Assembly: GCF_009733815.1 (NCBI RefSeq)
Contig: NZ_WNXY01000006.1
Span: 114,032 to 178,031, forward strand
Direction: 5' to 3'
Source: Pseudactinotalea suaedae
Lineage (GTDB): Bacteria; Actinomycetota; Actinomycetes; Actinomycetales; Beutenbergiaceae
Length of the DNA stretch: 64,000 nucleotides
This document shows, one piece after another, positions 7,881 through 18,902 of the stretch. Both the position numbers and the translations under genes were made by a program. Below the pieces are notes generated by a model that ran no database searches, was not told the DNA's origin, and worked only from the letters and a program-made list of their open reading frames with translations. How positions within the stretch are numbered: position 1 is the stretch's first letter; each line of letters starts with the position of its first letter.

Positions 7881-7882
7881 CG

Positions 7883-8812
7883 ATGGCTTCCGTCCCCGCG
7901 ACCGAGCTGCGGGATCCGGGCCGGTTGCGTGCCTCCCGCCGACGCTGGCTGGGCACGCAGCCGATCGGGTCGCTGTTCAGCCTGCCGTACCTGGTGTTCG
8001 TGCTGGTGATCTTCGCCTACCCGCTCGGGTTCGCGGTCTACATCGCCTTCCACGACTACTTCTTCACCGCCCCCGGTGTCGAGGTGGCCAAGCCGTTCGT
8101 CGGGTTGGACAACTTCGTCACGGTGCTGACCGACGAGCGGGTGCTGGAGTCGTTCCGCAACACCGGCGTGTTCCTGCTGATCAACGTGCCGCTGACCGTG
8201 GTGCTGTCGATGGTGCTGGCGACCGCCTTGGACTCGGGGGTGAGGTGGGCCTCCGCGTACCGGATCGCCTTCTACGTGCCGTACCTGACCGCCAGCGTCT
8301 CTCTCGTCGGGGTGTGGATGCTGCTGTTCTCCTCGGGTGGGCTGATCAACAGCGTGCTCGGCCCGCTCGCGCCCTCGCCGTCGTGGCTGATCAGCTCCAG
8401 CCTCGCCATGCCCACGATCGCGCTCTACGTCACCTGGAAGCAGCTGGGCTTCTACATCCTGCTGTACCTGGCGGCGCTGCAGAACGTGCCTCGGGAGCTG
8501 CACGAGTCGGCGATGACCGACGGCGCCAACGGCTGGCAGCGGTTCCGTGCTGTCACGGTCCCCGGGGTGCGGTCGGCGACGACGCTCGTGCTGATCCTGG
8601 CGATCATCACCGGCGCGAACCTGTTCACCGAGCCGTATCTGCTGACCAACGGCGGCGGCCCCGACGGTGCTTCCAGCACCCCGGTGCTGCTGATCTACCA
8701 GCAGGGGATCCAGCAGCAGAACCCGGACACCGCTGCGGCGATCGGGATGCTGCTCGTGATCGTCGTCGGGCTGCTGTCCCTGACCGCCAACCGACTGACG
8801 AAGGAGAGCTGA
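7883..8812 (+). CDS. Sugar ABC transporter permease (MalF-like)
   Basis: A 309-residue integral membrane protein with about six transmembrane helices and the cytoplasmic EAA-type loop (ESAMTDGANGWQRFRAVTVPGV, about residues 208-229) that contacts the ATPase. The N-terminal 30 residues are basic and cytoplasmic. It sits two bases after the binding-protein gene, and its stop overlaps the start of the partner permease by one base (TGATG), so translation is coupled. Confidence 0.9.
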   Translation: MASVPATELRDPGRLRASRRRWLGTQPIGSLFSLPYLVFVLVIFAYPLGFAVYIAFHDYFFTAPGVEVAKPFVGLDNFVTVLTDERVLESFRNTGVFLLINVPLTVVLSMVLATALDSGVRWASAYRIAFYVPYLTASVSLVGVWMLLFSSGGLINSVLGPLAPSPSWLISSSLAMPTIALYVTWKQLGFYILLYLAALQNVPRELHESAMTDGANGWQRFRAVTVPGVRSATTLVLILAIITGANLFTEPYLLTNGGGPDGASSTPVLLIYQQGIQQQNPDTAAAIGMLLVIVVGLLSLTANRLTKES

Positions 8813-9645
8813 TGCGCCGCACGCGGTTCACCTGGTTGCGCTACGTCGTGCTGACGGCGGCGGCGCTGGTCTTCGCGTTCCCGTTCTACTTCATGCTCGT
8901 GGGCGCGTTCCAGGAGAACCCCACCAACACACCGGACAGCCTGGTCCCCACGAGCGGCTGGACCACCGGAAACTTCACCAACATCGACTCGCGGATCGAT
9001 CTCGTCGGCTCGCTGCTCAACTCGTTGGTCTTCACCGCGGGGGTGCTGCTCGGCACCGTGGTGTTCGGGCTGCTCGCCGGCTACGCGATCGCACGGCTGG
9101 ACTTCCGCGGCCGCGGCGCCACCTGGGTACTGATGCTGCTCGTGCAGATGGTGCCGTTCCAGCTGCTGATGATCCCGCTGTACGTCCAGATCACCCGCGG
9201 CTACGGTCTCGGCGACACCTACCTCGGCATGATCCTGCCGTTCGCGATCAACACCACGGCGGTGTTCATCTTCTCGCAGTTCTTCCGCGCGCTACCGAAG
9301 GAGATGTTCGAGGCGGCGAGGATCGACGGAGCGGGCGAGCTGCGCCTGCTCGTCTCGATCGCGGTGCCGCTGGTGCGACCGGCGCTGGTGACCGTCGTGC
9401 TCGTGACCTTCATCGGACCCTGGAACGAGTTCCTGTGGCCGTTCCTCATCACCAAGGACGCGACCATGCAGCCGCTGGCGGTGTCGTTGGCGAACTACAT
9501 CTCCAACGTCGCGCAGTCCACGGCGAACCCGAACGGGGCGATCCTGGCCGGCGCGACCACGCTCGCGTTCCCCGTCGTCATCCTCTTCTGCCTGTTCCAG
9601 CGGTACTTCACCGCCTCCGACCTCGGCGCCGCCGTGAAGGGTTGA
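8812..9645 (+). CDS. Sugar ABC transporter permease (MalG-like)
   Basis: A 277-residue permease, partner of the preceding one. The start is ATG 8812, overlapping the upstream stop codon. It has six predicted helices and the EAA loop EAARIDGAGELRLLVSIAVPLV at about residues 165-186. The C-terminus ends with QRYFTASDLGAAVKG, the usual tail of carbohydrate uptake-1 permeases. The spacing to the flanking genes shows it belongs to the LacI-controlled operon. Confidence 0.9.
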   Translation: MRRTRFTWLRYVVLTAAALVFAFPFYFMLVGAFQENPTNTPDSLVPTSGWTTGNFTNIDSRIDLVGSLLNSLVFTAGVLLGTVVFGLLAGYAIARLDFRGRGATWVLMLLVQMVPFQLLMIPLYVQITRGYGLGDTYLGMILPFAINTTAVFIFSQFFRALPKEMFEAARIDGAGELRLLVSIAVPLVRPALVTVVLVTFIGPWNEFLWPFLITKDATMQPLAVSLANYISNVAQSTANPNGAILAGATTLAFPVVILFCLFQRYFTASDLGAAVKG

Positions 9646-9669
9646 TCCATGCACACCAGGAGCACCGCC

Positions 9670-10641
9670 ATGTTCGACGACGCCCGGTTCCCGCTGGGCC
9701 CGTTCGTGCCGTTCGAGGGCAACCCCATCCTGCGGCCGCAGGGAGGGACCTGGGAGTCGGGGAACCTGTACAACCCCGCGGCTCTCGTCGTCGACGACGA
9801 GGTGGTGCTGCTCTACCGGGCCCATGCGGAGGACATCGTCTCCCACGTCGGTCTCGCGCGCAGCAGCGACGGCCTCCACTTCGAGCGCGAGGCGGAGCCG
9901 ATCCTGTCGCCGAGCGAGGACTACGAGCGTTACGGCTGCGAGGATCCGCGCGTCGCGCTGATCGACGGCACCTACTACCTCACCTACACCGGGTGGGACC
10001 GGCGCAGCGCGCAGCTGTGTCTCGCGACCTCGACCGACCTGCGGACCTGGACCAAGCACGGACCGCTGTTCGAGGACTTCGACACGTTCGCGACCATGGA
10101 TCCCCGGGGCTTCAACTGGTCGAAGGCCGGCGTCATCGTCCCCGTGCAGATGCAGGGCCGGTGGTGGATGTACTTCGGTGAGGGCGGCATCTACTGGGCC
10201 ACCAGCGACGACCTCGTGCACTGGGCGCCGGGCACGCCGGACACCGAGCCGATGTACGCACCCACGCCCGGGTCCTTCGACGCCGACCTCGTCGAGATCG
10301 GCACCTCGCCGGTGCTCACCGACACCGGACTGCTCGTGATGCTGACCAACGGCGCGACGCGTGTGGTCAACGACGACGGCTCGGTCGACGTCGACTACCG
10401 GTGCGGCCAGATCGCCATCGACCCCGACGACCCCACGACCGTGATCGCCCGTATGCAGGTGCCCTGGTTGCGCCCGCAGACCTTCGAGGACAAGCACGGC
10501 CTGGTCTCGAACGTCACCTTCGTCGAGGGACTCGTGAAGTTCCACGGCAAATGGTTCGCCTACTACGGCCAGTCCGACACCACCCTCGCCGTGGCGATCC
10601 ACGACCCGGCCGAACCCTGGGGCGCATCGCTGCGCCGCTGA
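9670..10641 (+). CDS. GH130-like glycoside phosphorylase or hydrolase
   Basis: A 323-residue cytoplasmic five-bladed beta-propeller protein. Family-130 features are LYNPAAL and LYRAH near the N-terminus, the strongly conserved GCEDPRV (about residue 84), and the blade repeats WATSDDLVHW and SSDGLHF. Known GH130 enzymes phosphorolyse or hydrolyse beta-mannosides, so the operon may take up a mannose-containing oligosaccharide, which is an inference. No signal peptide is seen. I chose ATG 9670 because AGGAG lies seven bases upstream; ATG 9649 would add seven residues. Confidence 0.8.
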   Translation: MFDDARFPLGPFVPFEGNPILRPQGGTWESGNLYNPAALVVDDEVVLLYRAHAEDIVSHVGLARSSDGLHFEREAEPILSPSEDYERYGCEDPRVALIDGTYYLTYTGWDRRSAQLCLATSTDLRTWTKHGPLFEDFDTFATMDPRGFNWSKAGVIVPVQMQGRWWMYFGEGGIYWATSDDLVHWAPGTPDTEPMYAPTPGSFDADLVEIGTSPVLTDTGLLVMLTNGATRVVNDDGSVDVDYRCGQIAIDPDDPTTVIARMQVPWLRPQTFEDKHGLVSNVTFVEGLVKFHGKWFAYYGQSDTTLAVAIHDPAEPWGASLRR

Positions 10642-10672
10642 CCTCCACCTCACCACCGGACGAGAGACGACG

Positions 10673-12691
10673 ATGACTACTCGACGCACCTTCCTGACCC
10701 TGTCCGCGGCAGTGCCGGCCACAGCCCTGGTGGCACCGGGCATCGCCACCGCGGCACCGCCGTCGAGCCTGCCTGCCGGGGGAGGGCGACACAAGCGCCT
10801 GACCAACCTCGACCACCTCCGTTTCCTGCTCGAGGAGGTCCCGCTCGTCGAAGACGGCTCGCACACGACCTACCGCATCGAGCAGGAGCCGTCGGCGCTG
10901 GCACCGTGGACCTACGCCGACGCCGATGGAGACGGCTTTCGGCGGATCGGAGGCGGCACGCTCGACCCGGAGACCGGCTACTACACGCAGGGCGCGTACA
11001 ACGCCGACGACATCTCGCGCGCCGCGGTCGTGTTCCTGCGGGACTGGCGCGCTCGCGGCGACCGGCGCAGCAAGGAGCACGCCTACCAGCTCCTGCGCAC
11101 GCTGACCTATCTCCAGAACGACAGCGGGCCGAACGCGGGCCGGGTGGTGCTGTGGCAGCAGGACGACGGGACGCTCAACCCCAGCGCCGAGCCGGTCGAG
11201 CTGCCCGACCCCTCGGACTCGGCGGAGTCGTACTGGCTCGCGCGCACGGTGTGGGCGCTCGGCGAGGGCTACGCCGCGTTCCAGCGCAGCGGCCACAGGC
11301 GCTTCGCGAACTTCCTCAAGGAGCGTCTCGACCTGGCGGTGGCGGCGCTGGAGCAGGAGTCGTTGTCCCGCTACGGCAGCTGGGTGACCAGCGACGGCGT
11401 CGAGCTGCCGAACTGGCTCATCGCCGGCGGCGCCGATGCTACGGCCGAGGCGATGCTCGGGCTGGTGGCAGCGCTCGAGGCGGGTCCCAAGGACCGGCGG
11501 CTGCGGCGTGCGCTCGATCGGTACGGCGAGGGTGTCGCAGCGATGGGGACGTCGCGCGCAGGCGGCTGGCCGTTCGGTGCCGTGCTGCCGTGGACCGGTT
11601 CGCTCGGGTTCTGGCACGCCTGGGGCGGTGCCGCGCCGGAGGCTCTGGCGCGGGCCGGGCGCGCGCGGCACCAGCGTGAGTGGGTGCGGGCCGCCGTCGC
11701 GGACGCCGGGACGTTCACCCCGCAGGTCCTGGCCAGTGGCGGACCGAGCAACGCGTGGGCGCCGGTGCCGGCGGAGGCACAGATCGCCTACGGCGCGCAC
11801 GGCCGGGTGGCCGGACCGCTCGCGGCGGCCGAGGCCGGCGGCGGCCGCGGGCTGCGGTTGGTCGCCGGGCTGGCGGCGGGCTGGTTCTTCGGGGCCAACA
11901 CCGCGGGCGTCCCGACGTACGACCCGGCGACCGGGGTGACCTTCGACGGCGTGGAGACCGATGGCCGGGTCAACCGCAACTCCGGTGCCGAGTCCACGAT
12001 CCACGGCCTGCTGACGATGCAGATGCTCGACGCCCACCGCGACGTCGCCGCGCTCGCCACCTCGATCACGGGCTATGCGGGCTTCGACGGGCTGCAGGTG
12101 CTCGACGCCGCTGCGGGGACCCTGAGTGCCGGGTGCACGGTAGTCACGCCCGACGGCGGCGCCTGGACCGGGGAGGGCAACCTGGTGGGCGGGCACTACG
12201 TGTCGGTGCCGACGGGGGAGTGGGTCGAGCTCGAGGTGGAGGCGGACGCGGGCAGCTGGGCGCTCCCGCTCGCGTGGCGCACGGCCGAAGAAGCCGGGGA
12301 CGCCGAGTGGACGGTGGTCGACGGCCCGGTGCTGGGGACCTCGGCGAACGGCGGTACCGGCTCCGCGGGCCTGACCGAGGCCGAGGGGAGCCTGATCCCG
12401 CAGCTGCTCGAGCAGCCGCTCCCCGGCGGCGTGGTGCGGATGCGGTGCACCAGCCGGGGGGAGCTGCGGCTGAACGCGCTGCTCGTCCGCCCCGCCGTGG
12501 CGACGGCCCACTACAGCACCACCGATGGCGACGCCGTGCTCTACGCCGGTGCGACGCCGTCGGGCACCGAGATCCCGGCGCTCGCGCCGGGCACGGGGCG
12601 CAGCTACGACGCCGACGGCGACCCACATCGCCGCGTCGTGGCCGGCTCCATCGTCCCCGTGCTGGCCGGAGGCTTCACGATCACGACGTGA
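10673..12691 (+). CDS. Tat-exported protein, probable (alpha/alpha)6-barrel carbohydrate-active enzyme
   Basis: A 672-residue protein with a twin-arginine signal (TTRRTFLTLSAAVPATALVAPG) cut near ATAAPP at about residue 28. The middle consists of helical hairpins with repeated Trp/Tyr/Gly-rich turns (YWLARTVWALGEGYAAF, GWFFGAN, NRNSGAESTIHGLLTM), reminiscent of six-hairpin glycosidases. The last 150 residues look beta-rich. I cannot assign a glycoside hydrolase family. As the last gene of the LacI operon it may degrade the polysaccharide whose fragments the transporter imports. Confidence 0.65.
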   Translation: MTTRRTFLTLSAAVPATALVAPGIATAAPPSSLPAGGGRHKRLTNLDHLRFLLEEVPLVEDGSHTTYRIEQEPSALAPWTYADADGDGFRRIGGGTLDPETGYYTQGAYNADDISRAAVVFLRDWRARGDRRSKEHAYQLLRTLTYLQNDSGPNAGRVVLWQQDDGTLNPSAEPVELPDPSDSAESYWLARTVWALGEGYAAFQRSGHRRFANFLKERLDLAVAALEQESLSRYGSWVTSDGVELPNWLIAGGADATAEAMLGLVAALEAGPKDRRLRRALDRYGEGVAAMGTSRAGGWPFGAVLPWTGSLGFWHAWGGAAPEALARAGRARHQREWVRAAVADAGTFTPQVLASGGPSNAWAPVPAEAQIAYGAHGRVAGPLAAAEAGGGRGLRLVAGLAAGWFFGANTAGVPTYDPATGVTFDGVETDGRVNRNSGAESTIHGLLTMQMLDAHRDVAALATSITGYAGFDGLQVLDAAAGTLSAGCTVVTPDGGAWTGEGNLVGGHYVSVPTGEWVELEVEADAGSWALPLAWRTAEEAGDAEWTVVDGPVLGTSANGGTGSAGLTEAEGSLIPQLLEQPLPGGVVRMRCTSRGELRLNALLVRPAVATAHYSTTDGDAVLYAGATPSGTEIPALAPGTGRSYDADGDPHRRVVAGSIVPVLAGGFTITT

Positions 12692-12723
12692 GGCGCCAGT
12701 CACCTGCGATCGCGCTTGCTCCC

Positions 12724-12793
12724 GCACCAGTGTTGCGCGATCTGGTGCTGTGGTCAGTTCCGCAACGGGGTGGGTCCGAGCCCGTTGCGGAAC
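12724..12793 (+). terminator. Two tandem hairpins after the sugar operon
   Basis: The first hairpin is GCACCAG (12724-12730)/CTGGTGC (12742-12748). The second is a perfect 13-bp repeat, GTTCCGCAACGGG (12757-12769) and CCCGTTGCGGAAC (12781-12793), with an 11-nt loop. They lie after the operon stop and before the DUF559 gene. The GTTCCGCAAC arm recurs in the repeats downstream of that gene. Confidence 0.65.
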
Positions 12794-12889
12794 CGCCTCT
12801 CGTGGTACTTCGGCAACGTGGCTGGACGCCGCGCATGTTGCCTGTGGACAGCCTCAGCGGGCAGCGCCCACCCTTCGTCACGATGGCTC

Positions 12890-13797
12890 ATGCCCTTCGA
12901 TCCGACGCAGCCGTTCACGCGCGCTCAGGGTGAGGCGGCCGGTCTGAACTGGCGGCACTTCAGCGGCCCGAGGTACCAACGGCCGTTGCGTGGCGTCTAT
13001 CTCGAGGCCGGCGTGGTGCTGACGCCCACAGTCCGCGCGCGTGCCGCTCTCCTGGTGGTCGGTGAGAACGGCGCGATCTGCGGTGTCAGCGCGGCTGACA
13101 TTCGCGGGCTGCCGGTGCCGGTCTGCGAGGACACGCACGTGCTCGTACCGCGGGGCGCGCCACGCGTCCGGATGCGGGGGATCGTGACGCACCAGGGCAC
13201 GCGGAAGCTCAGCCAGCACCGCGGCATCCCGGTCACAGCGATGAAGGACACCTTCCTCGACGTCGCCAAGGTCTACCCGCTCGTCGATGGCGTCGTCCTG
13301 GGTGATGCCATGGTGCGGGAGGGCTACGTCAGTCCGCGCCAGCTGGTGGCTGCGGCCGCGGCAGCCCGAGGACGAGGTGCCGAACGCGCGCGTCGCGCCG
13401 CCGGGCTCGTACGTGCGCGGGTGACGCTCCCGCAGGAGAGCAAGTTGCGGCTGCTGCTGATCTTCAGCGGGTTCCCGGAGCCGGAGACCGGGGTCGAGGT
13501 GGAGGCGGCCGGACGCCGACGCGCGCTCGACACCGCCTACCGCGAGTGGCGCGTGGCCGTGGAGTACGACGGTCGCCATCACGTCGAACGTGATCTCCAA
13601 TGGAGCGAAGACATCGAACGCAGGGAAGAGCTGGGCGGTGAACGGTGGGACGTCGTCACGGTGACCGGGATGCAGATGTGGGACCCGAGCGCGTCATCAG
13701 CCGCGTGCGCGCCGCGTTGGCCCGCGCGGGTGCGACCCTCCCGCCTGTCAGCCAGGAGTGGCGCCGCCACTTCCCGACCCGCCGCCGCCCGTCTTGA
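12890..13797 (+). pseudogene. DUF559-domain protein with AbiEi-like N-terminus, probable frameshift
   Basis: From ATG 12890 the frame encodes an N-terminal winged-helix/AbiEi-antitoxin-like part (YQRPLRGVYLEAG, ICGVSAADIRGL) and a C-terminal DUF559 (Vsr-like nuclease fold) domain with ETGVEVEAAG and VAVEYDGRHH. At about 13665-13678 the expected continuation moves to another frame: PERVISRVRAALARAG followed by QEWRRHFPTRRRPS and TGA 13795-13797. One base appears lost relative to the intact gene. Without correction the frame runs to 14035 through repeats. A -10-like CACGAT lies five bases before the ATG. The role of this family is not established. Confidence 0.65.
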
Positions 13798-13803
13798 CCT
13801 CGT

Positions 13804-13938
13804 GGGGGAACGTGACACCCCGGCGGGTTCCGCACGGGTGGGTTCGGGTCGACGTTGCGGGAGTGACACCTCGGCGGCTTCCGCAACACCCACGGTGCTG
13901 TGGCGTTGCGGGAGTGACACCTCGGCGGGTTCCGCAAC
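13804..13938 (+). repeat. Three palindromic repeats at exact 51-bp spacing
   Basis: Three related units of about 34 bp start near 13804, 13854 and 13905. The shared GTGACAC core is at 13812, 13863 and 13914, exactly 51 bp apart. Units 2 and 3 begin with GTTGCGG and end with CCGCAAC, so each can fold; unit 1 is degenerate. The intervening bases are dissimilar. The set begins seven bases after the restored stop of the DUF559 gene. Confidence 0.8.
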
Positions 13939-14068
13939 AGGACGGCACTCCTCCGCGCCTTCGTCACACGCGAACGCGCGCCGCCTACGAGACCACGCAC
14001 CACGCCGTCGTCCCCAGCGTCGTCACCGGAGGTGACGAGAGACCGGGGCGACGGTCAGCGCAAACCTC

Positions 14069-14808
14069 TCAGACCCGGTTCCACAAGGCGTGGCGCATGT
14101 CCTTGTTGAGGGTGGCGATGACGTCCTGCGGGATCTCCTTGGGGCAGACGGCGGTGCACTCACCGATGTTGGTGCACCCCCCGAAGCCCTCGAGGTCGTG
14201 CTGGTGGACCATGTTGAGCACGCGGGTGTGGCGCTCGGCCTGGCCCTGCGGCAGCTCGGCGAGGTGGGTGATCTTCGCGCCCAGGAACAGCGAGGCCGAC
14301 CCGTTGGGGCAGGCGGCCACGCAGGCGCCGCAGCTGATGCAGGTGGCGGCGTCGAACGCGCGCTCGGCGTTCTCCTTCGGCACCGGCGTGGCGTGCGCGT
14401 CCGGCGCGGCGCCGGTGTTGACCGACACGTAGCCGCCGGCATCGATGATGCGGTCGAAGGCCGAACGGTCCACGGCCAGGTCGCGCAGCACCGGGAAGCC
14501 GGAGGCGCGCCACGGCTCGATGGTGACCACGTCGCCGTCGGAGAAGGACCGCATGTGCAGCTGGCAGGTAGTGGTGACCTCGGGCCCGTGAGCGACGCCG
14601 TTGATCATCAGCCCGCACATGCCGCAGATGCCCTCGCGGCAGTCGGAGTCGAACGCGACCGGCTCCTCGCCCTCAGCGGTGAGCCGCTCGTTGAGCACGT
14701 CGAGCATCTCGAGGAACGACATGTCCTCGGAGACGTCGGTGATCGGATAGGTCACCATCTCGCCCGTGGCGGAGCCGTTCGGCTGACGCCAGATCTTGAG
14801 GGTCAAGT

Positions 14809-14812
<4 letters not shown>
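14069..14812 (-). CDS. sdhB: Succinate dehydrogenase iron-sulfur subunit
   Basis: A 247-residue electron-transfer subunit linking the flavoprotein to the membrane quinone site. It has the plant-type 2Fe-2S ligands in [10 protein letters not shown] plus a later Cys (TTTCQLHM), and ferredoxin-like clusters [13 protein letters not shown] and [15 protein letters not shown]. The GTG start at 14812 overlaps the sdhA stop in a GTGA arrangement, so translation is coupled. It is the last gene of the sdhCAB operon. Confidence 0.95.
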
Positions 14813-16959
<2,147 letters not shown>

Positions 16960-16979
16960 CGGGTCCTTCTCTTGGGGGC

Positions 16980-17675
16980 TCATGTGGTGACGATGCCGAG
17001 AAGCACGCCCAGCGGCACGAGCGCGAACCCGCCGGCGACGACGATCGCGAGCACGAGCCCGACAGCGTGCGCGACGCGGTAACGCCGGCGGTTGTCGGTC
17101 AGACCGAGGGTCTGCAGCATGCTGAACGCGCCGTGCCGGATGTGCATCCCCAGCGCGAGCATCGCCAGCAGGTAGATGACGGCGACCCACCACACCTGGA
17201 AGCTGCCCACGAGCCGCAGGTAGGGGCTCTCGGGGTCACCGCCGGGGTTGATGGTGTGGGTGGTCAGGTGAAGGATGTGGAAGATCACGAAGGCCAGCAG
17301 CGCGACGCCACCCCACCGCATCGTCCGTGAGGAGAGCGTGGCGGTGACGACCTTCTTGACGGCGTAGCGCCGGTCGCGTGCCTTGGCGGCACGGGACCAG
17401 AGCGCGAACGCGGCTGCGGCGTGGCCGACGAGCGAGGCGAGCAGCACGACGCGCAGGATCCAGAGCAGGCCACCGTAGGGGAGCATCGGGGTCAACAGCT
17501 CGCGCAGGTGGTGCGCGTAGTCGTCGAACGCCTCCTGGCCGCTGAAGGCCCAGAGGTTGCCGTACATGTGCAGCAGCACATAGCCGATGAACACCAGTCC
17601 GGTGACCGCCATCAGCAGCTTGAGGGCGATCGTCGTCGCCTGGCCGCTGCGACGTGCTGGAGCGGTAGTGGTCAC
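16980..17675 (-). CDS. sdhC: Succinate dehydrogenase cytochrome b subunit (b558 type)
   Basis: A 231-residue membrane anchor with five predicted helices and the His residues expected for two haem b groups ([30 protein letters not shown]). This single long subunit is the menaquinone-reactive b558 type of Gram-positive bacteria, which replaces the SdhC/SdhD pair. The GTG at 17675 is preceded, six bases upstream, by a -10-like TACGGT (17682-17687 on the minus strand), suggesting a leaderless operon mRNA; GTG 17678 is an alternative. Confidence 0.92.
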   Translation of the reverse strand: MTTTAPARRSGQATTIALKLLMAVTGLVFIGYVLLHMYGNLWAFSGQEAFDDYAHHLRELLTPMLPYGGLLWILRVVLLASLVGHAAAAFALWSRAAKARDRRYAVKKVVTATLSSRTMRWGGVALLAFVIFHILHLTTHTINPGGDPESPYLRLVGSFQVWWVAVIYLLAMLALGMHIRHGAFSMLQTLGLTDNRRRYRVAHAVGLVLAIVVAGGFALVPLGVLLGIVTT

Positions 17676-17728
17676 CACCCCACCGTATCGCCATCCGGAC
17701 GGTGCTCGTCGCCGCGCATTCTTGCCAC

Positions 17729-17756
17729 ATTTACGCCCTGCGCGGGTCGCGTAAAT
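17729..17756. promoter_or_regulatory. Inverted repeat between sdhC and the mannose-1-P guanylyltransferase gene
   Basis: A perfect 8-bp inverted repeat, ATTTACGC (17729-17736) and GCGTAAAT (17749-17756), has a 12-bp spacer and arms 20 bp apart, about two helical turns. It lies in the 110-bp gap between divergent genes. The -10-like boxes are TACGGT for sdhC and TAGTCT (17774-17779) for the forward gene, so a regulator bound here could affect both. Confidence 0.55.
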
Positions 17757-17785
17757 CGCGCCCACCGCACCCCTAGTCTGGGCCG

Positions 17786-18889
17786 ATGGTCGACGCGAGC
17801 TCGTTCTATGCCGTGGTTCCTGCTGGTGGCGCCGGTACGCGCCTGTGGCCGCTGTCGCGCGCCGGCAACCCCAAGTTCCTGCTCGACCTCACCGGCGCCG
17901 GGCGCACGCTGCTGCAGCAGACGTCGGACCGGCTCGGCCCGCTCGTCGACGGTGTGGTCGTGGTCACAGGCGCGAGGCATGCCGAGGCCGTGGCGGCGCA
18001 GCTCCCCGACCTGGGCGAGGCGGGTCTGCTCGTCGAGCCCTCGCCCCGCGACTCGATGGCCGCGATCGGGCTCGCGGCCGCCGTGCTCGCGCACCGGCTC
18101 CCCGACGAGGACGTGGTGATCGGCTCGTTCGCCGCCGACCACGTCATCGAGCAGACCGAGGCGTTCTCGACGGCGGTGCGGACCGCCGTCGAGGTGGCTC
18201 GCCGTGACCTCGTGGTGACGATCGGGATCGAGGCCGACCACCCCTCGACCGCGTTCGGGTACGTCGAGATGGCGGAGCCGCTCGCCGAGGTCGCCGGCGC
18301 CTACGCCGTGCGGGCCTTCATGGAGAAGCCCGACGAGGAGACCGCGGCCGGCTACCTCGCCACGGGCCGGTACCGCTGGAACGGCGGCATGTACGTCGCC
18401 CGCGCGCGGGTGCTGCTCGGTCATCTCGCGCGCTACCAGCCGACGATGCACGCCGGGCTGCTGGAGATCGCCGCCGCGTGGGACTCGGGCGCCCGCGCCG
18501 AGGTCGTGGACCGGGTGTGGCCGAGCCTGACCCGGATCGCGATCGACCACGCGATCAGCGAGCCGCTCGCAGGAGAGGGGGGCATCGCCGTCGTGCCCGC
18601 CGCGCTCGGCTGGAGCGACGTGGGGGACTGGCGCTCGCTGGCCGATCTCACACCAGCCGCCGACGGCGGCGCCCGGGTTCTCGGCGACGCCCACCTCGTG
18701 CGTGGGTCCGGTTCCGCAGGAGCGATGGTGGTGCCCGGGTCGGGACGCACGGTCGTGCTGCTGGGGGTGCCGGACGCCGTCGTCGTCGACACGCCTGACG
18801 CGCTGCTCGTGAGCACCCGCGAGCGCGCGCAGGAGGTCAAGACGGTCGTCGACGCGCTGACCGCCGAGGGCCGCACCGACCTGCTCTGA
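17786..18889 (+). CDS. manC: Mannose-1-phosphate guanylyltransferase
   Basis: A 367-residue nucleotidyltransferase that makes GDP-mannose from GTP and mannose-1-phosphate for glycan and mannolipid synthesis. The pyrophosphorylase signature GGAGTRLWPLSRAGNPKFLL is at residues 14-33; FMEKPDEE and YRWNGGMYV at about 174-200 bind the sugar phosphate. The C-terminal isomerase domain of bifunctional enzymes is absent. TAGTCT lies exactly six bases before ATG 17786, so the mRNA is probably leaderless. Confidence 0.92.
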   Translation: MVDASSFYAVVPAGGAGTRLWPLSRAGNPKFLLDLTGAGRTLLQQTSDRLGPLVDGVVVVTGARHAEAVAAQLPDLGEAGLLVEPSPRDSMAAIGLAAAVLAHRLPDEDVVIGSFAADHVIEQTEAFSTAVRTAVEVARRDLVVTIGIEADHPSTAFGYVEMAEPLAEVAGAYAVRAFMEKPDEETAAGYLATGRYRWNGGMYVARARVLLGHLARYQPTMHAGLLEIAAAWDSGARAEVVDRVWPSLTRIAIDHAISEPLAGEGGIAVVPAALGWSDVGDWRSLADLTPAADGGARVLGDAHLVRGSGSAGAMVVPGSGRTVVLLGVPDAVVVDTPDALLVSTRERAQEVKTVVDALTAEGRTDLL

Positions 18890-18902
18890 GCCGCGCGCGG
18901 GT

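Noticed and set aside
13804..13938. 51-bp period repeats as a CRISPR array or coding repeat
   Set aside because: Only three diverged units, no cas genes; the coding version depends on the frame downstream of a likely frameshift.
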